This document shows, piece after piece, positions 1-9,936 of a stretch of DNA of 64,000 bases; the stretch's first letter is position 1, and every line of letters starts with the position of its first letter. Under the pieces are notes generated by a model. The model was not told the origin of the DNA and did not search any database. It worked only from the letters and a program-made list of their open reading frames with translations. Both the position numbers and the translations under genes were made by a program. Origin of the DNA: an uncultured Acidovorax sp. (GTDB taxonomy: Bacteria; Pseudomonadota; Gammaproteobacteria; Burkholderiales; Burkholderiaceae_C); the NCBI GenBank assembly GCA_913774955.1, contig CAJYKV010000023.1, positions 1 through 64,000 of the forward strand. Direction: 5' to 3'.

Positions 1-348
1 GCAGGCCACCTCGGCTGCCAATCCGCAGCCGCGGACGCCTGAACTGGGGTGAAACAGGCCTTTGCCGCGTTGCAGATCGATAGGTTCAGACGTCAGCACG
101 CTTGTGTGTGTGTTGTGCAGACCTTCCCAAAGGCGCCTTGAGCCCGGCATCTTGAAAGGCCGGGGGATCAAGTTCCGGTCCTTGTACTTTTCGCAGGTCG
201 CGAAGGTCCGAATGGTGGTGCAGCTTTTGCCGATCAGCAGCGAGAGCTGCTCGATGAAGAGGATGCGAACGGGTGGAGGGGGCTCAGCGAGGAGGGCGCT
301 GACAAGGTAATGGCCAGAGTGTGCTTCTGGCAGGACAGGGATCTCCAT
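1..348 (-). CDS. AlpA-like DNA-binding regulator, partial (runs off window)
   Basis: The reading frame starts at an ATG at 348 after a GGAAGAG ribosome-binding site and stays open for 116 codons to the window edge, so the C-terminus is missing. Residues about 33-75 look like the winged-helix/AlpA-type DNA-binding domains found on integrated elements: a helix reading LSLLIGKS is followed by TTIRTFAT and then by a basic FKMPGSRRL block. Beyond residue 76 the protein no longer resembles that family, so the gene may be divergent or frame-damaged. It lies on the 3' side of a tRNA-Pro gene, where integrated elements often sit. An 8-bp-arm inverted repeat lies just upstream of its start and could be an autoregulatory operator. 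The family call comes from recalled motif similarity only. Confidence 0.45.
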   Translation of the reverse strand, partial: MEIPVLPEAHSGHYLVSALLAEPPPPVRILFIEQLSLLIGKSCTTIRTFATCEKYKDRNLIPRPFKMPGSRRLWEGLHNTHTSVLTSEPIDLQRGKGLFHPSSGVRGCGLAAEVAC

Positions 349-369
349 GACTCTTCCAATCGACATCGG

Positions 370-388
370 CGAACCGGTGGCCGGTTCG
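370..388. promoter_or_regulatory. Inverted repeat, candidate operator of the AlpA-like gene
   Basis: CGAACCGG and CCGGTTCG are perfect 8-bp arms around a TGG spacer. The site is 22 bp upstream of the leftward start at 348, a usual place for a repressor site. The function is inferred from symmetry and position alone. Confidence 0.4.
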
Positions 389-780
389 TTGAGCGATTCA
401 AATCAGATGAGAGCAGGTTCCCTTTTGAGTCTGGAACTATGGGCTAAGGGGAGTCACACAATCCCATCCCAGACTCAACTCGCCATCGTGGCGCTAAAAG
501 ACTGTCCGCATGCGTCGCGGCCTCGGGGATTTCCGGGCACTGTGTTTGGCGTGTCGGGCTATCGCTAAATCGCCCAAGGAACGTGCTGGCGCTTCCCTTA
601 AATTACATCGGGTGGAGGGGCACTACTCCGCATCCACCGCACCAGCCACACAGGTCAGTCAGTGCGATCAGTGTAGAGCTGGGTGTCACCGCGCGCAACC
701 TGCATGCCGACGTGGGCCATCCTTGGGCCATCGGCCCCCAAGAATTACTCTGAATTGGCATTCATGACGGCCCAAAACAA
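389..780. other. Gene-poor stretch between element edge and tRNA-Pro terminator
   Basis: No reading frame here has a convincing start, ribosome-binding site or family resemblance. Base composition is more mixed than in the core genes to the right. No integrase remnant or RNA gene was recognised. It may be non-coding element DNA or decayed coding sequence. Confidence 0.4.
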
Positions 781-813
781 AAAAGCCCAAGTGCTTGATT
801 CACTTGGGCTTTT
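781..813 (-). terminator. Rho-independent terminator of tRNA-Pro
   Basis: A perfect 13-bp stem (arms 781-793 and 801-813) closes a 7-nt loop. Read leftward it ends in a run of T, 13 bp past the 3' end of the tRNA gene. The arms also carry A and T runs, so it could work in both directions. Confidence 0.85.
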
Positions 814-825
814 CGTATGGATTCC

Positions 826-902
826 TGGTCGGGGTGAGAGGATTCGAACCTCCGGCCTCTACGTCCCGAACGTAGCGCTCTACCAGGCTAAGCTACACCC
901 CG
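826..902 (-). tRNA. tRNA-Pro (anticodon CGG)
   Basis: A 77-nt cloverleaf can be drawn. The acceptor stem pairs CGGGGTG with CACCCCG, the discriminator is A, and the CCA end is encoded. The D-arm contains AGCCTGGTAGAGC and the T-arm contains GGTTCGAATCC. The 7-nt anticodon loop reads TTCGGGA, giving anticodon CGG for the proline codon CCG. A terminator follows directly. The 3' end of this gene faces the possible integrated element at the left edge of the window. Confidence 0.95.
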
Positions 903-932
903 TGTGGTCAGACAAGCAATGCGTTCGTTGTG

Positions 933-1946
933 CTAAACGCGCCTGTCTAATAGCTGAGACGCCAATTGTAGCAAACCTTCGGTGTAGTTATTGGAAGGAA
1001 GTGCAGATAGTGCGTGGATCGCTGCCTGCGCCTGCGCGGCGGCGGCGGCGCGGGTCGCCTCCAGGGCGCCGGTTTCGCGCACGATGGCCAGGATCGCGGG
1101 CAACTCGTCGAGCGATCCGTGCTCGATCGCGGATTCGATCAGCTGCCGCTGCGCTGCGCTACCGCGCTGCATCGCGATGATGAGGGGCAGGGTGACCTTG
1201 CCCTCGCGCAGGTCGTCGCCGAGGTTCTTGCCCATCTCGGCGCTGTCGCCGTCGTAGTCGAGCACGTCGTCGATCACCTGGAAGGCGGTGCCCAGCCGGT
1301 TGCCGTATTCCGCGCAGGCCGCCTCGACCTCTGCCGGGGCACCGGCCAGCACGGCCGCGAGGCGCGCGCTGGCCTCGAACAGCTTGGCGGTCTTGGAGCG
1401 GATCACCTCCAGGTACCCCTGCTCGTCCAGCGTCGCGTCGTGCGTGTTCATGAGCTGCTGGACTTCGCCCTCGGCGATGATGTTGGTGGCCTCCGAGAGG
1501 ATCTGCATGACGCGCATGTCGTCCGCATCCACCATCATCTGGAAGGCGCGCGAATGCAGGAAGTCGCCCACCAGCACGCTCGCCGGGTTGCCGAAGTTCT
1601 CGTTGGCGGTGGGGCGGCCGCGCCGCAGTGTGGATTCGTCCACCACGTCGTCGTGCAGCAGCGTGGCGGTGTGGATGAATTCGACCACCGCCGCGAGGTT
1701 GAAGCGCTGCGCGCCCCGGTAGCCCAGCGCGCCCGACATCAGCAGCAGCAGCGCGGGGCGCAATCGCTTGCCGCCCGCCGAGATGATGTAGCGGGCGATC
1801 TCGCCGATGAGGGATACGGAGGACTGCAGTCGGACGGCGATCACCTTGTCCACCTCATGCATGTCGTCTGCGATGAGTGCAAGGATGGCCGAGGTGTGGG
1901 GCTGGGCGGACAAGGCGAGGGCGGGCTGCGAGGGTGAAAGGGTCAT
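933..1946 (-). CDS. ispB: Octaprenyl diphosphate synthase
   Basis: This 337-residue trans-prenyltransferase extends farnesyl diphosphate with isopentenyl diphosphate to make the ubiquinone side chain in the cytoplasm. It has the GGKRLRP motif (about 58-64), the first aspartate-rich motif DDVVD (99-103) with RRG after it, and the second aspartate-rich motif IDDVLD (225-230). It is divergent from rplU, the usual arrangement in beta- and gammaproteobacteria. The ATG at 1946 overlaps a TATAAT hexamer and has no Shine-Dalgarno sequence, so the exact start is less sure than the function; translation could begin slightly downstream. Confidence 0.95.
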   Translation of the reverse strand: MTLSPSQPALALSAQPHTSAILALIADDMHEVDKVIAVRLQSSVSLIGEIARYIISAGGKRLRPALLLLMSGALGYRGAQRFNLAAVVEFIHTATLLHDDVVDESTLRRGRPTANENFGNPASVLVGDFLHSRAFQMMVDADDMRVMQILSEATNIIAEGEVQQLMNTHDATLDEQGYLEVIRSKTAKLFEASARLAAVLAGAPAEVEAACAEYGNRLGTAFQVIDDVLDYDGDSAEMGKNLGDDLREGKVTLPLIIAMQRGSAAQRQLIESAIEHGSLDELPAILAIVRETGALEATRAAAAAQAQAAIHALSALPSNNYTEGLLQLASQLLDRRV

Positions 1947-2123
1947 TATAGGAACGGCGCCGTGCGCTCCGGAGCTGTCGCGTGCGGAGGTCCCGCGGGG
2001 CGGGTTCTGCCGCCTGCGTCTTCCGCCTCGCCCCCCTCTAGGCAGAAGATCGCATCCGTGCTAAAGTGCGTGGTTCCGCGAAAAAATTCTTTTTCTCGGA
2101 GCTTCACTTCCCAAGAGGTTTAC

Positions 2124-2435
2124 ATGTACGCGGTCATAAAAACCGGCGGCAAGCAGTATCGCGTTGCTTCCGGCGAAAAAATCAAAGTAGAACAGATTGC
2201 TGCGGACGTAGGCCAGGAAATCGTGATCGACCAGGTTCTGGCAGTCGGCAACGGCGCTGAACTCAAGGTCGGCACGCCCCTGGTGTCCGGCGCAACGGTC
2301 ACGGCCACGGTCGTGTCCCATGGCAAGCACGACAAGGTCCGCATCTTCAAGATGCGCCGTCGCAAGCACTATCAGAAACGCCAAGGCCATCGCCAGCAGT
2401 TCACCGAACTGCAAATCGGTGCGATCGCCGCTTAA
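2124..2435 (+). CDS. rplU: Large ribosomal subunit protein bL21
   Basis: This 103-residue protein begins [14 protein letters not shown] and carries the conserved basic stretch [16 protein letters not shown] in its C-terminal third, both typical of bL21, which binds 23S rRNA. The ATG at 2124 follows an AAGAGG ribosome-binding site. A longer in-frame opening starting at 1962 is leader sequence. rpmA follows after 12 bp, so the two are co-transcribed. The leader between ispB and this start is about 177 bp. Confidence 0.97.
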   Translation: MYAVIKTGGKQYRVASGEKIKVEQIAADVGQEIVIDQVLAVGNGAELKVGTPLVSGATVTATVVSHGKHDKVRIFKMRRRKHYQKRQGHRQQFTELQIGAIAA

Positions 2436-2447
2436 GGAGCAGACACC

Positions 2448-2705
2448 ATGGCACAGAAAAAAGGCGGCGGCTCTACGCGAAACGGGCGCGATTCCAAGCC
2501 CAAGATGCTCGGCGTGAAGGCGTTCGGCGGTGAGCTGATCAGCGCCGGCTCCATCATCGTGCGCCAGCGCGGCACGCGCTTCCACCCCGGCACGAACGTC
2601 GGCGTGGGCAAGGACCACACGCTGTTCGCCCTGGTGGACGGCCACGTGTCGTTCGGTACCAAGGGTGCGATGTCCAAGCACACCGTCAACGTGACGCCCG
2701 CCTGA
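2448..2705 (+). CDS. rpmA: Large ribosomal subunit protein bL27
   Basis: This 85-residue protein begins [16 protein letters not shown], the flexible N-terminus that reaches towards the peptidyl-transferase centre, and continues with [11 protein letters not shown] and the RQRGT block. An AAGGAG ribosome-binding site precedes the ATG. It is the second gene of the rplU-rpmA operon, and two terminator hairpins follow it. Confidence 0.97.
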   Translation: MAQKKGGGSTRNGRDSKPKMLGVKAFGGELISAGSIIVRQRGTRFHPGTNVGVGKDHTLFALVDGHVSFGTKGAMSKHTVNVTPA

Positions 2706-2730
2706 GCGGTTTCGTCCCGGTGATGCAGTG

Positions 2731-2762
2731 AAGCCCCGACCTGTCGGGGCTTCGTCGTTTTT
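2731..2762 (+). terminator. Terminator after rplU-rpmA
   Basis: A perfect 10-bp GC-rich stem (2731-2740 with 2743-2752) has a very tight CT loop. A T-rich tail follows after a few bases, ending in five T at 2758-2762. It lies 25 bp past the rpmA stop codon. Confidence 0.75.
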
Positions 2763-2797
2763 GAGTCTCCGCCGCATGCGCCGCGGTGGCTCCCGTC

Positions 2798-2819
2798 CGG
2801 GGCGGAAACCCCGTTTTTT
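2798..2819 (+). terminator. Second terminator between rpmA and obgE
   Basis: CGGGG and CCCCG form a 5-bp stem around a 6-nt CGGAAA loop, followed directly by six T. It ends only 13 bp before the obgE start codon. If it works, obgE must be transcribed from a promoter that overlaps this hairpin. Confidence 0.6.
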
Positions 2820-2823
2820 GTAA

Positions 2824-3906
<1,083 letters not shown>

Positions 3907-3990
3907 GGGGCAGGGCCGCCATCCCCGGTGGGTGGCGGTGTGGGGGCCGCCGCGGCGGCCGGCGCTAGCTAGGACAAAAGACGGGGATTC

Positions 3991-5130
3991 ATGGTTTCGA
4001 GCATATTGCGAGATGCGCGCCGCATCGTGATCAAGGTGGGCTCCAGCCTGGTGACGAACGAGGGCCGGGGGCTGGACGAAACCGCCATCACCGAATGGAG
4101 CCGGCAGATGGCCGCGCTGGTGGGCGGCTCCGCGGGGCCGCGGCGCGAGGTCATCATGGTCTCCAGCGGCGCGATCGCCGAGGGCATGAAGCGGCTGGGC
4201 TGGTCCACGCGTCCGCACGAGATCCACGAACTGCAGGCGGCCGCGGCCGTCGGGCAGATGGGCCTCGCGCAGATGTACGAAACCAAGCTGCGGGAACAGG
4301 GGCTCGGCAGCGCCCAGGTGCTGCTCACCCATGCCGATCTGGCGGACCGCGAGCGCTACCTGAATGCGCGCTCCACGCTGCTCACGCTGCTGCGGCTGGG
4401 CGTGGTGCCCGTCATCAACGAAAACGACACGGTGGTCACCGACGAGATCAAGTTCGGCGACAACGACACGCTGGGCGCGCTGGTGGCGAACCTCGTGGAG
4501 GCCGACGCGCTGGTCATCCTGACGGACCAGAAGGGCCTCTACACCGCCGACCCGCGGCGCGATCCGCTCGCGCAGTTCGTGCACGAGGCGGCGGCCGGCG
4601 ATCCGTCGCTCGAGGCGATGGCGGGCGGCGTGGGCACCAGCATCGGCCGCGGCGGCATGATCACCAAGATCATCGCCGCCAAGCGGGCCGCGGGCTCGGG
4701 TGCATCGACGGTGATCGCCTGGGGGCGCGAGCCGGACGTGCTGCTGCGGCTGTGCGCGGGCGAAGCGATCGGCACGCTGCTCGTGGCGCAGACGGCCAAG
4801 AAGCAGGCCCGCAAGCAGTGGATGGCGGACCACCTGCAGTTGCGCGGTGCGGTCACCGTGGACCTGGGCGCGGCCGCCAAGCTGCGGCAGGAGGGCAAGA
4901 GCCTGCTGCCGATCGGCATGGTGGCGGTCGAGGGCGAGTTCTCGCGGGGCGACGTGATCGCCGTGCGCGATGCGGCGGGCGCGGAGATCGCCCGCGGCCT
5001 CGCCAACTACGCGAGTGCCGAGGCGCGGCTGCTGTGCCGCAAGCCCTCGTCGGAATTCGAGCGGCTGCTGGGCTACAGCGCCGAGCCGGAGATGGTGCAC
5101 CGCGACAACCTGGTGCTGTCCGGCGCCTGA
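3991..5130 (+). CDS. proB: Glutamate 5-kinase
   Basis: This 379-residue enzyme phosphorylates L-glutamate in the first step of proline synthesis. Its N-terminal amino-acid-kinase domain (about 1-260) shows [31 protein letters not shown] and [11 protein letters not shown]. The C-terminal PUA domain (about 280-370) completes the usual long form. The gene follows obgE at 84 bp and is closed by a strong terminator. Confidence 0.96.
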   Translation: MVSSILRDARRIVIKVGSSLVTNEGRGLDETAITEWSRQMAALVGGSAGPRREVIMVSSGAIAEGMKRLGWSTRPHEIHELQAAAAVGQMGLAQMYETKLREQGLGSAQVLLTHADLADRERYLNARSTLLTLLRLGVVPVINENDTVVTDEIKFGDNDTLGALVANLVEADALVILTDQKGLYTADPRRDPLAQFVHEAAAGDPSLEAMAGGVGTSIGRGGMITKIIAAKRAAGSGASTVIAWGREPDVLLRLCAGEAIGTLLVAQTAKKQARKQWMADHLQLRGAVTVDLGAAAKLRQEGKSLLPIGMVAVEGEFSRGDVIAVRDAAGAEIARGLANYASAEARLLCRKPSSEFERLLGYSAEPEMVHRDNLVLSGA

Positions 5131-5152
5131 GGGCCGCGCGCGAGCGGAATGC

Positions 5153-5185
5153 AAAAAGGGCGACCGTTCGGGTCGCCCTTTTTTT
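5153..5185 (+). terminator. Terminator after proB
   Basis: A 13-bp stem (5153-5165 with 5171-5183) closes a GTTCG loop and ends in a T run. The left arm starts with five A, so it may also stop leftward transcription from rppH. Confidence 0.9.
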
Positions 5186-5244
5186 CTGGTGCCGGAGGTG
5201 GCCGGTGCGCGGGATGCCCGGGCCGCCGGCCGCCCGCTGTGCGT

Positions 5245-5949
5245 TCAGCCGGCCGGCTTGTGCCCGGGCTGCATGCCGCCGCCTTCCAGTCCGGTCGGCA
5301 GTGCATCACCCGCGGTGCGCGGGTCGGGGTCGAAGCTGGCGCCTGGCGGGAGTTCCATGCCAGGATGCAGGAGCAGGGAAGCCGAACGGTGCTGCAGCGT
5401 GACCGCGGTAGCGATGCCCTCGGCCACGCCTTCGCGGTTGCGCATGCCGCTGCGCAGGTAGCGGTTGCGCTGTTCGTTGCGCGGCAGGAAGCGGGCGAGC
5501 TCGGTCAGCGCCATTTCATAGACGCCGCGCTTGAATTCGACCACCACGTCCAGCGGCACCCAGTAGTCGTTCCAGCGCCAGGCATCGAACTCGGGGTGGT
5601 TGGTCGCCCGGAGGTTCAGGTCCCAGTCGTGGCCGACGAGCTGGAGCAGAAACCAGATCTGCTTCTGGCCCTTGTAGTGGCCGCGGGCATCCCGTCGGAT
5701 GTAACGGTCCGGCACCTCGTAGCGCAACCAGTCCCTCGTGCGGGCCACCACGCGGACGTGGCACGGGTGCAGGCCCACCTCCTCGTGCAGTTCGCGGTAC
5801 ATGGCCTGCTCGGGAGTCTCCCCCCGATCGATGCCGCCCTGCGGGAACTGCCAGCTGTGGGTGCGAATCCGCTTGCCCCAGAACACCTGGTTCCTCTGGT
5901 TGAGCAGGATGATGCCGACGTTGGGCCGAAAACCGTCCCGGTCGAGCAT
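5245..5949 (-). CDS. rppH: RNA pyrophosphohydrolase RppH
   Basis: This 234-residue Nudix hydrolase removes pyrophosphate from the 5' end of mRNAs and so starts their decay. The N-terminus [15 protein letters not shown] and the exact Nudix box GX5EX7REUXEEXGU (38-60) are characteristic. Other RppH signatures are FPQGGID and [13 protein letters not shown]. The first 165 residues match the compact E. coli enzyme (about 176 residues). The remaining 70 form a low-complexity Pro/Gly-rich tail with no recognised domain. It is divergent from proS. Confidence 0.93.
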   Translation of the reverse strand: MLDRDGFRPNVGIILLNQRNQVFWGKRIRTHSWQFPQGGIDRGETPEQAMYRELHEEVGLHPCHVRVVARTRDWLRYEVPDRYIRRDARGHYKGQKQIWFLLQLVGHDWDLNLRATNHPEFDAWRWNDYWVPLDVVVEFKRGVYEMALTELARFLPRNEQRNRYLRSGMRNREGVAEGIATAVTLQHRSASLLLHPGMELPPGASFDPDPRTAGDALPTGLEGGGMQPGHKPAG

Positions 5950-6041
5950 AATCTAACCCCAATTTTTAAAACTGTATCCATTATGCACGGGCCCCGATGC
6001 GCGGCAAGCGTCCCGATGCTGATGGTGGTTTCGTCCGTGCC

Positions 6042-7787
6042 ATGAAAGCGTCCCAATTTTTCGTTTCCACCCTCAAAGAGGCTCCGGCCGACGCCGAAGT
6101 GGTGAGCCACAAGCTCATGACGCGTGCCGGGCTCATCAAGAAGCTGGGCGCGGGCATCTACAACTACATGCCCATGGGCCTGCGCGTGATCCGCAAGGTG
6201 GAGGCCATCGTGCGCGAAGAGATGAACCGCGCCGGGGCCGTCGAGGTCGCGATGCCGGTGGTGCAGCCGGCCGAACTCTGGCAGGAGACCGGCCGCTTCG
6301 ACAAGATGGGCCCCGAGCTGCTGCGCATCCAGGACCGCCACGGCCGTGACTTCATCGTGCAGCCGACGAGCGAGGAAGTCGTCACCGACATCGCGCGCCA
6401 GGAGCTGCGCAGCTACAAGCAACTGCCCAAGAACCTCTACCAGATCCAGACCAAGTTCCGTGACGAGCGCCGCCCCCGCTTCGGGCTGATGCGTGGCCGC
6501 GAGTTCATCATGAAGGATGCCTATTCGTTCGACCGCGACCAGGCGGCGGCGAAGGCCAGCTACCAGGTGATGGCCCAGGCCTACCGCCGCATCTTCGACC
6601 GCTTCGGCCTGACCTACCGCGCGGTGGCCGCCGACAGCGGCGCGATCGGCGGCGACCTGAGCGAGGAGTTCCAGGTGATCGCCGCCACGGGCGAAGACGC
6701 CATCGTCTACTGCCCCCAGAGCGACTACGCGGCCAACATGGAGAAGGCCGAGTCGCTGCCCCCGCAGGGCGCGCGCCCCGTGGCATCGCAGGCGCTCGCC
6801 AAGACGCCCACGCCCGGCAAGAGCACCTGTGCGGATGTCGCGCAGCTGCTCGGCGTGCCGCTGCAGTCGACCGTCAAATCCCTGGTGCTGGCGACCGACC
6901 GCACCAACGAAGGGGGTGAGATCACCGGCAGCCAGGTCTGGCTGCTGCTGCTGCGCGGCGACCACGACATGAACGAGATCAAGGTCGGCAAGGTGCCGGG
7001 CCTGGATGCGGGCTTCCGCTTCGCCACCGTGGGCGAGATCGAGGACCACTTCGGCTGCAAGCCCGGCTACCTGGGCCCGCTGAACCTGCGCCAGCCCGTC
7101 AAGCTCGTGGTGGACCGCGAGGTGGCGGTGATGGCCGACTGGATCTGCGGCGCCAACGAGGTCGATTTCCACATGACCGGCGTGAACTGGGGCCGCGACC
7201 TGCCCGAGCCGGACGTGGTGGCCGACCTGCGCAACGTCGTGGCGGGCGATCCGTCGCCGGACGGCAAGGGCACGCTCGCGATCGAACGCGGGATCGAGGT
7301 GGGCCACGTGTTCTATCTGGGCACCAAATACAGCCGCGCCATGAACGCGACCTTCCTCGGCGAGGACGGCAAGCCGGCCTTCTTCGAGATGGGCTGCTAC
7401 GGCATCGGCATTACCCGCCTGCCCGCGGCGGCCATCGAGCAGAACCACGACGAGCGTGGCATCATCTGGCCGGACGCGATCGCGCCGTTCACGGTGGTGG
7501 TGTGCCCGATCGGCATGGACCGCAGCGACGAGGTGCGCGCGGCGGCCGAGAAACTGCACGCCGACCTGCTCGCGGCCGGCGTGGACGTGATCCTGGACGA
7601 CCGCGGCGAGCGCCCGGGCGCGATGTTCGCCGACTGGGAGCTCATCGGCGTGCCGCACCGCGTGGTGCTGTCCGACCGCGGCCTCAAGGAGGGCCAGGTC
7701 GAGTACCAGCACCGCCGTGACGCGGCGGCGACCAAGGTGGCAGCGGCCGACATCTTTGCCTTCATCAAGGATCGAATCAAGGTATGA
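6042..7787 (+). CDS. proS: Proline--tRNA ligase
   Basis: This 581-residue class II aminoacyl-tRNA synthetase is of the bacterial type with an editing insertion. It begins MKASQFF, contains TSEEVVTD and [21 protein letters not shown]-type motif 2, then the editing domain in the middle, motif 3 around GCYGIGITR and a C-terminal anticodon-binding domain. The ATG at 6042 was chosen because family members start with MKAS; an in-frame ATG at 5997 would add 15 unlike residues. The stop overlaps the start of the next gene by 4 bp, so translation is probably coupled. Confidence 0.96.
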   Translation: MKASQFFVSTLKEAPADAEVVSHKLMTRAGLIKKLGAGIYNYMPMGLRVIRKVEAIVREEMNRAGAVEVAMPVVQPAELWQETGRFDKMGPELLRIQDRHGRDFIVQPTSEEVVTDIARQELRSYKQLPKNLYQIQTKFRDERRPRFGLMRGREFIMKDAYSFDRDQAAAKASYQVMAQAYRRIFDRFGLTYRAVAADSGAIGGDLSEEFQVIAATGEDAIVYCPQSDYAANMEKAESLPPQGARPVASQALAKTPTPGKSTCADVAQLLGVPLQSTVKSLVLATDRTNEGGEITGSQVWLLLLRGDHDMNEIKVGKVPGLDAGFRFATVGEIEDHFGCKPGYLGPLNLRQPVKLVVDREVAVMADWICGANEVDFHMTGVNWGRDLPEPDVVADLRNVVAGDPSPDGKGTLAIERGIEVGHVFYLGTKYSRAMNATFLGEDGKPAFFEMGCYGIGITRLPAAAIEQNHDERGIIWPDAIAPFTVVVCPIGMDRSDEVRAAAEKLHADLLAAGVDVILDDRGERPGAMFADWELIGVPHRVVLSDRGLKEGQVEYQHRRDAAATKVAAADIFAFIKDRIKV

Positions 7788-8464
7788 ACTGGGGTGGTGG
7801 GGAGCGGGGCGGGACGCCCGGCAGGGGCCTGTCCCGACGGGCGTGCGTGCTGGCCGGAGCCTCTTCAGGACTGACCGGCTGGCTCGGCATGCCCGCGGCC
7901 GCCCGTGCGGGCGGGCAGCTGGAAGAGCCGCTCATGGACTCGGTGCGCACCGCGCTCACGTCCGCGGTGTCCAACCAGGCACCGCCCGAGCCCGACTTCT
8001 CGACCACCGAGGCGCGCCTGCACTACCTGCGCTGGCTCGGCACCATGAGCGACCGCCTGCGCCGCCGCAAGCCCGACTGGGAGGTGCGCCGAGACTTCCT
8101 GCAGACGGTGTGGTACGAATCCAAGCGCGCGGGGCTCGACGTCTCGCTGGTGCTCGGGCTCGTGCAGGTGGAGAGTGCGTTCCGCAAGTACGCCGTCTCC
8201 AGCGTCGGCGCGCGCGGCTACATGCAGGTCATGCCGTTCTGGACGCGCGTGATCGGCGACGGCGACGCGAGCAAGCTGTTCCACATGCAGACGAACCTGC
8301 GCTTCGGCTGCGTGATCCTGCGGCACTACCTGGACCGCGAGCGCGGCGACCTGTTCATGACGCTCGGCCGCTACAACGGCAGCCGCGGCCGCTCGCCGTA
8401 CCCCGATGCGGTGTTCGCGGCCCAGCGCAACTGGCTCTTCGAGGACCGCGTCCGGTCGGCCTGA
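7784..8464 (+). CDS. Soluble lytic murein transglycosylase-like protein
   Basis: This 226-residue protein has a lytic transglycosylase family 1 domain that cleaves peptidoglycan glycan strands. The catalytic glutamate lies in VQVESAF (about E130), followed by [10 protein letters not shown], the [13 protein letters not shown] helix and RYNGS. The N-terminus carries SRRACVLAG before a short hydrophobic stretch, which resembles a twin-arginine export signal. The gene overlaps proS by 4 bp (ATGA). Tat export is inferred from the motif; a Sec signal is possible. Confidence 0.88.
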   Translation: MNWGGGERGGTPGRGLSRRACVLAGASSGLTGWLGMPAAARAGGQLEEPLMDSVRTALTSAVSNQAPPEPDFSTTEARLHYLRWLGTMSDRLRRRKPDWEVRRDFLQTVWYESKRAGLDVSLVLGLVQVESAFRKYAVSSVGARGYMQVMPFWTRVIGDGDASKLFHMQTNLRFGCVILRHYLDRERGDLFMTLGRYNGSRGRSPYPDAVFAAQRNWLFEDRVRSA

Positions 8465-8483
8465 GCGGGCCGGAGCTCCGCGC

Positions 8484-9824
8484 TCAGCCGCCCGATGCCG
8501 GCGCCGTCGTCCCGGGCCCGGCAGGATGGGCGCCCCCTTCCTGCAGGCGCGAGACCATGATCTGGTCGATGCGGTAGCTGTCCACGTCGAGCACCTCGAA
8601 CTTGTAGCCGCCCCAGTTCACGCTGTCCGTGCGCCGGGGTACGCGGCGCAGCATCACCATCAGGAAGCCCGCGAGCGTCTCGTACTCGCCCGCGTGCGGC
8701 AGCTCGTCGAGGTGCAGCGCGCGCAGCACGTCCCCCACGGGCGTCACGCCGTCGATCAGCCAGGAGTTCTCGTCGCGGCGGACGATCTGTTCCTCGTCGT
8801 CGGGGCCGATCAGGTCGCCCATCACCGTGCTCATCACGTCGTTCAGCGTGACCACGCCCACGACGAGGCTGTATTCGTTGACGATCACGGCGAAGTCCTC
8901 GTGCACCTGGCGGAACTGGTCCAGCACCTCGGCGAGCGAGAGGCGATCCGGCACGATGAGCACCTTGTGGACCAGGCCCTCGTCCTGCAGGGAGATCGGC
9001 TGGTTGTTGAGCACGCGCTGGAACAGGTCCTTGGCGTCGACGTAGCCGACGACGTGGTCGATGTCGCCCTCGCACACCGGGTAGGTGGAAAACGGCTCGG
9101 CCGCGATGCGCGCGCGGATGAGCTGGTCCGGATCGTCGCGCAGGAAGAACGCGATGCGGTCGCGCTGCGACATGGCGCTGCTCACGGGGCGCGAGTCGAG
9201 TTCGAACACGTTCTCGATCACCTGCTGCTCGCGGGCCGCCAGCAAGCCGGCCCGGGTGCCGGCCTCCATCATGGCCAGGATGTCGTCCGAGGTGATGCGG
9301 TCGTCGCGCAGCGACGAGAGGCCCAGCAGCCGGAACAGCAGATCGGCGGCGCGGCTGTAGAGCCAGACCACGGGGCGCAGCACGGCCATCAGGATCGCCA
9401 TGGGCCGGGCGACGACCACGGCCAGGCGTTCCGAATTGACCATGCCCAGGCGCTTGGGGAACAGGTCGGCGAACAGGATGAACAGCGACGTGATGGTGAC
9501 GAACGATGCGATGAAGCCGAAGGTGTCGGCACGCGCATCGCTGAGCCAGAGCTGGAGCAGCGCGGTGAAGTGCGGGCTGAGCGCGCCTTCGCCGACGATG
9601 CCGCCGAGGATGGCCACCGCGTTCTGCCCCACCTGCACCACGGTGAAGTAGTCGCCCGGCTGCTCCTGCATGCGCATGACGCTCTCGGCGCGGACCTCGC
9701 CCTCGTCGGCGAGCTGGCGCAGGCGCAGGCGGCGGGAGGCCGCCAGGGAGATTTCGGCGACGGAGAAGAACGCGCTGGCCACGATCAGGAGGCCGATGAG
9801 GAAGAAGCTTTGCGACAGGGTCAT
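8484..9824 (-). CDS. CNNM/CBS-domain membrane protein (hemolysin C-like family)
   Basis: This protein of about 446 residues has an N-terminal CNNM (DUF21) domain with several membrane helices, a pair of CBS domains in the middle and a C-terminal CorC/HlyC domain. Members act as, or regulate, Mg2+/Co2+ transporters in the inner membrane. The start was set at the ATG at 9824 because relatives begin MTLSQSFF. An ATG at 9845 would add seven residues, and neither start has a clear ribosome-binding site. It lies downstream of the AAA+ ATPase on the same strand. The hemolysin name is historical. Confidence 0.88.
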   Translation of the reverse strand: MTLSQSFFLIGLLIVASAFFSVAEISLAASRRLRLRQLADEGEVRAESVMRMQEQPGDYFTVVQVGQNAVAILGGIVGEGALSPHFTALLQLWLSDARADTFGFIASFVTITSLFILFADLFPKRLGMVNSERLAVVVARPMAILMAVLRPVVWLYSRAADLLFRLLGLSSLRDDRITSDDILAMMEAGTRAGLLAAREQQVIENVFELDSRPVSSAMSQRDRIAFFLRDDPDQLIRARIAAEPFSTYPVCEGDIDHVVGYVDAKDLFQRVLNNQPISLQDEGLVHKVLIVPDRLSLAEVLDQFRQVHEDFAVIVNEYSLVVGVVTLNDVMSTVMGDLIGPDDEEQIVRRDENSWLIDGVTPVGDVLRALHLDELPHAGEYETLAGFLMVMLRRVPRRTDSVNWGGYKFEVLDVDSYRIDQIMVSRLQEGGAHPAGPGTTAPASGG

Positions 9825-9936
9825 GGGACGGGCGGGCGCCGCCATGGAGTCGTCGTGAGAAAGGCCGTGCGCCAGCGCGTCGAGTGTACGCGGGCCGTGC
9901 ACCGCCAGCGTACGGCCGGGTGCAGCCCGGCCCGGT

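Noticed and set aside
1941-1951. TATAAT overlapping the ispB start codon as a promoter
   Set aside because: It would put the transcription start inside the coding region and has no -35 partner; it may be chance, or the true start may be slightly downstream.
3945-3960. 16-bp perfect GC palindrome between obgE and proB
   Set aside because: It is pure G and C in very GC-rich sequence, has no T run and is not placed like an operator.
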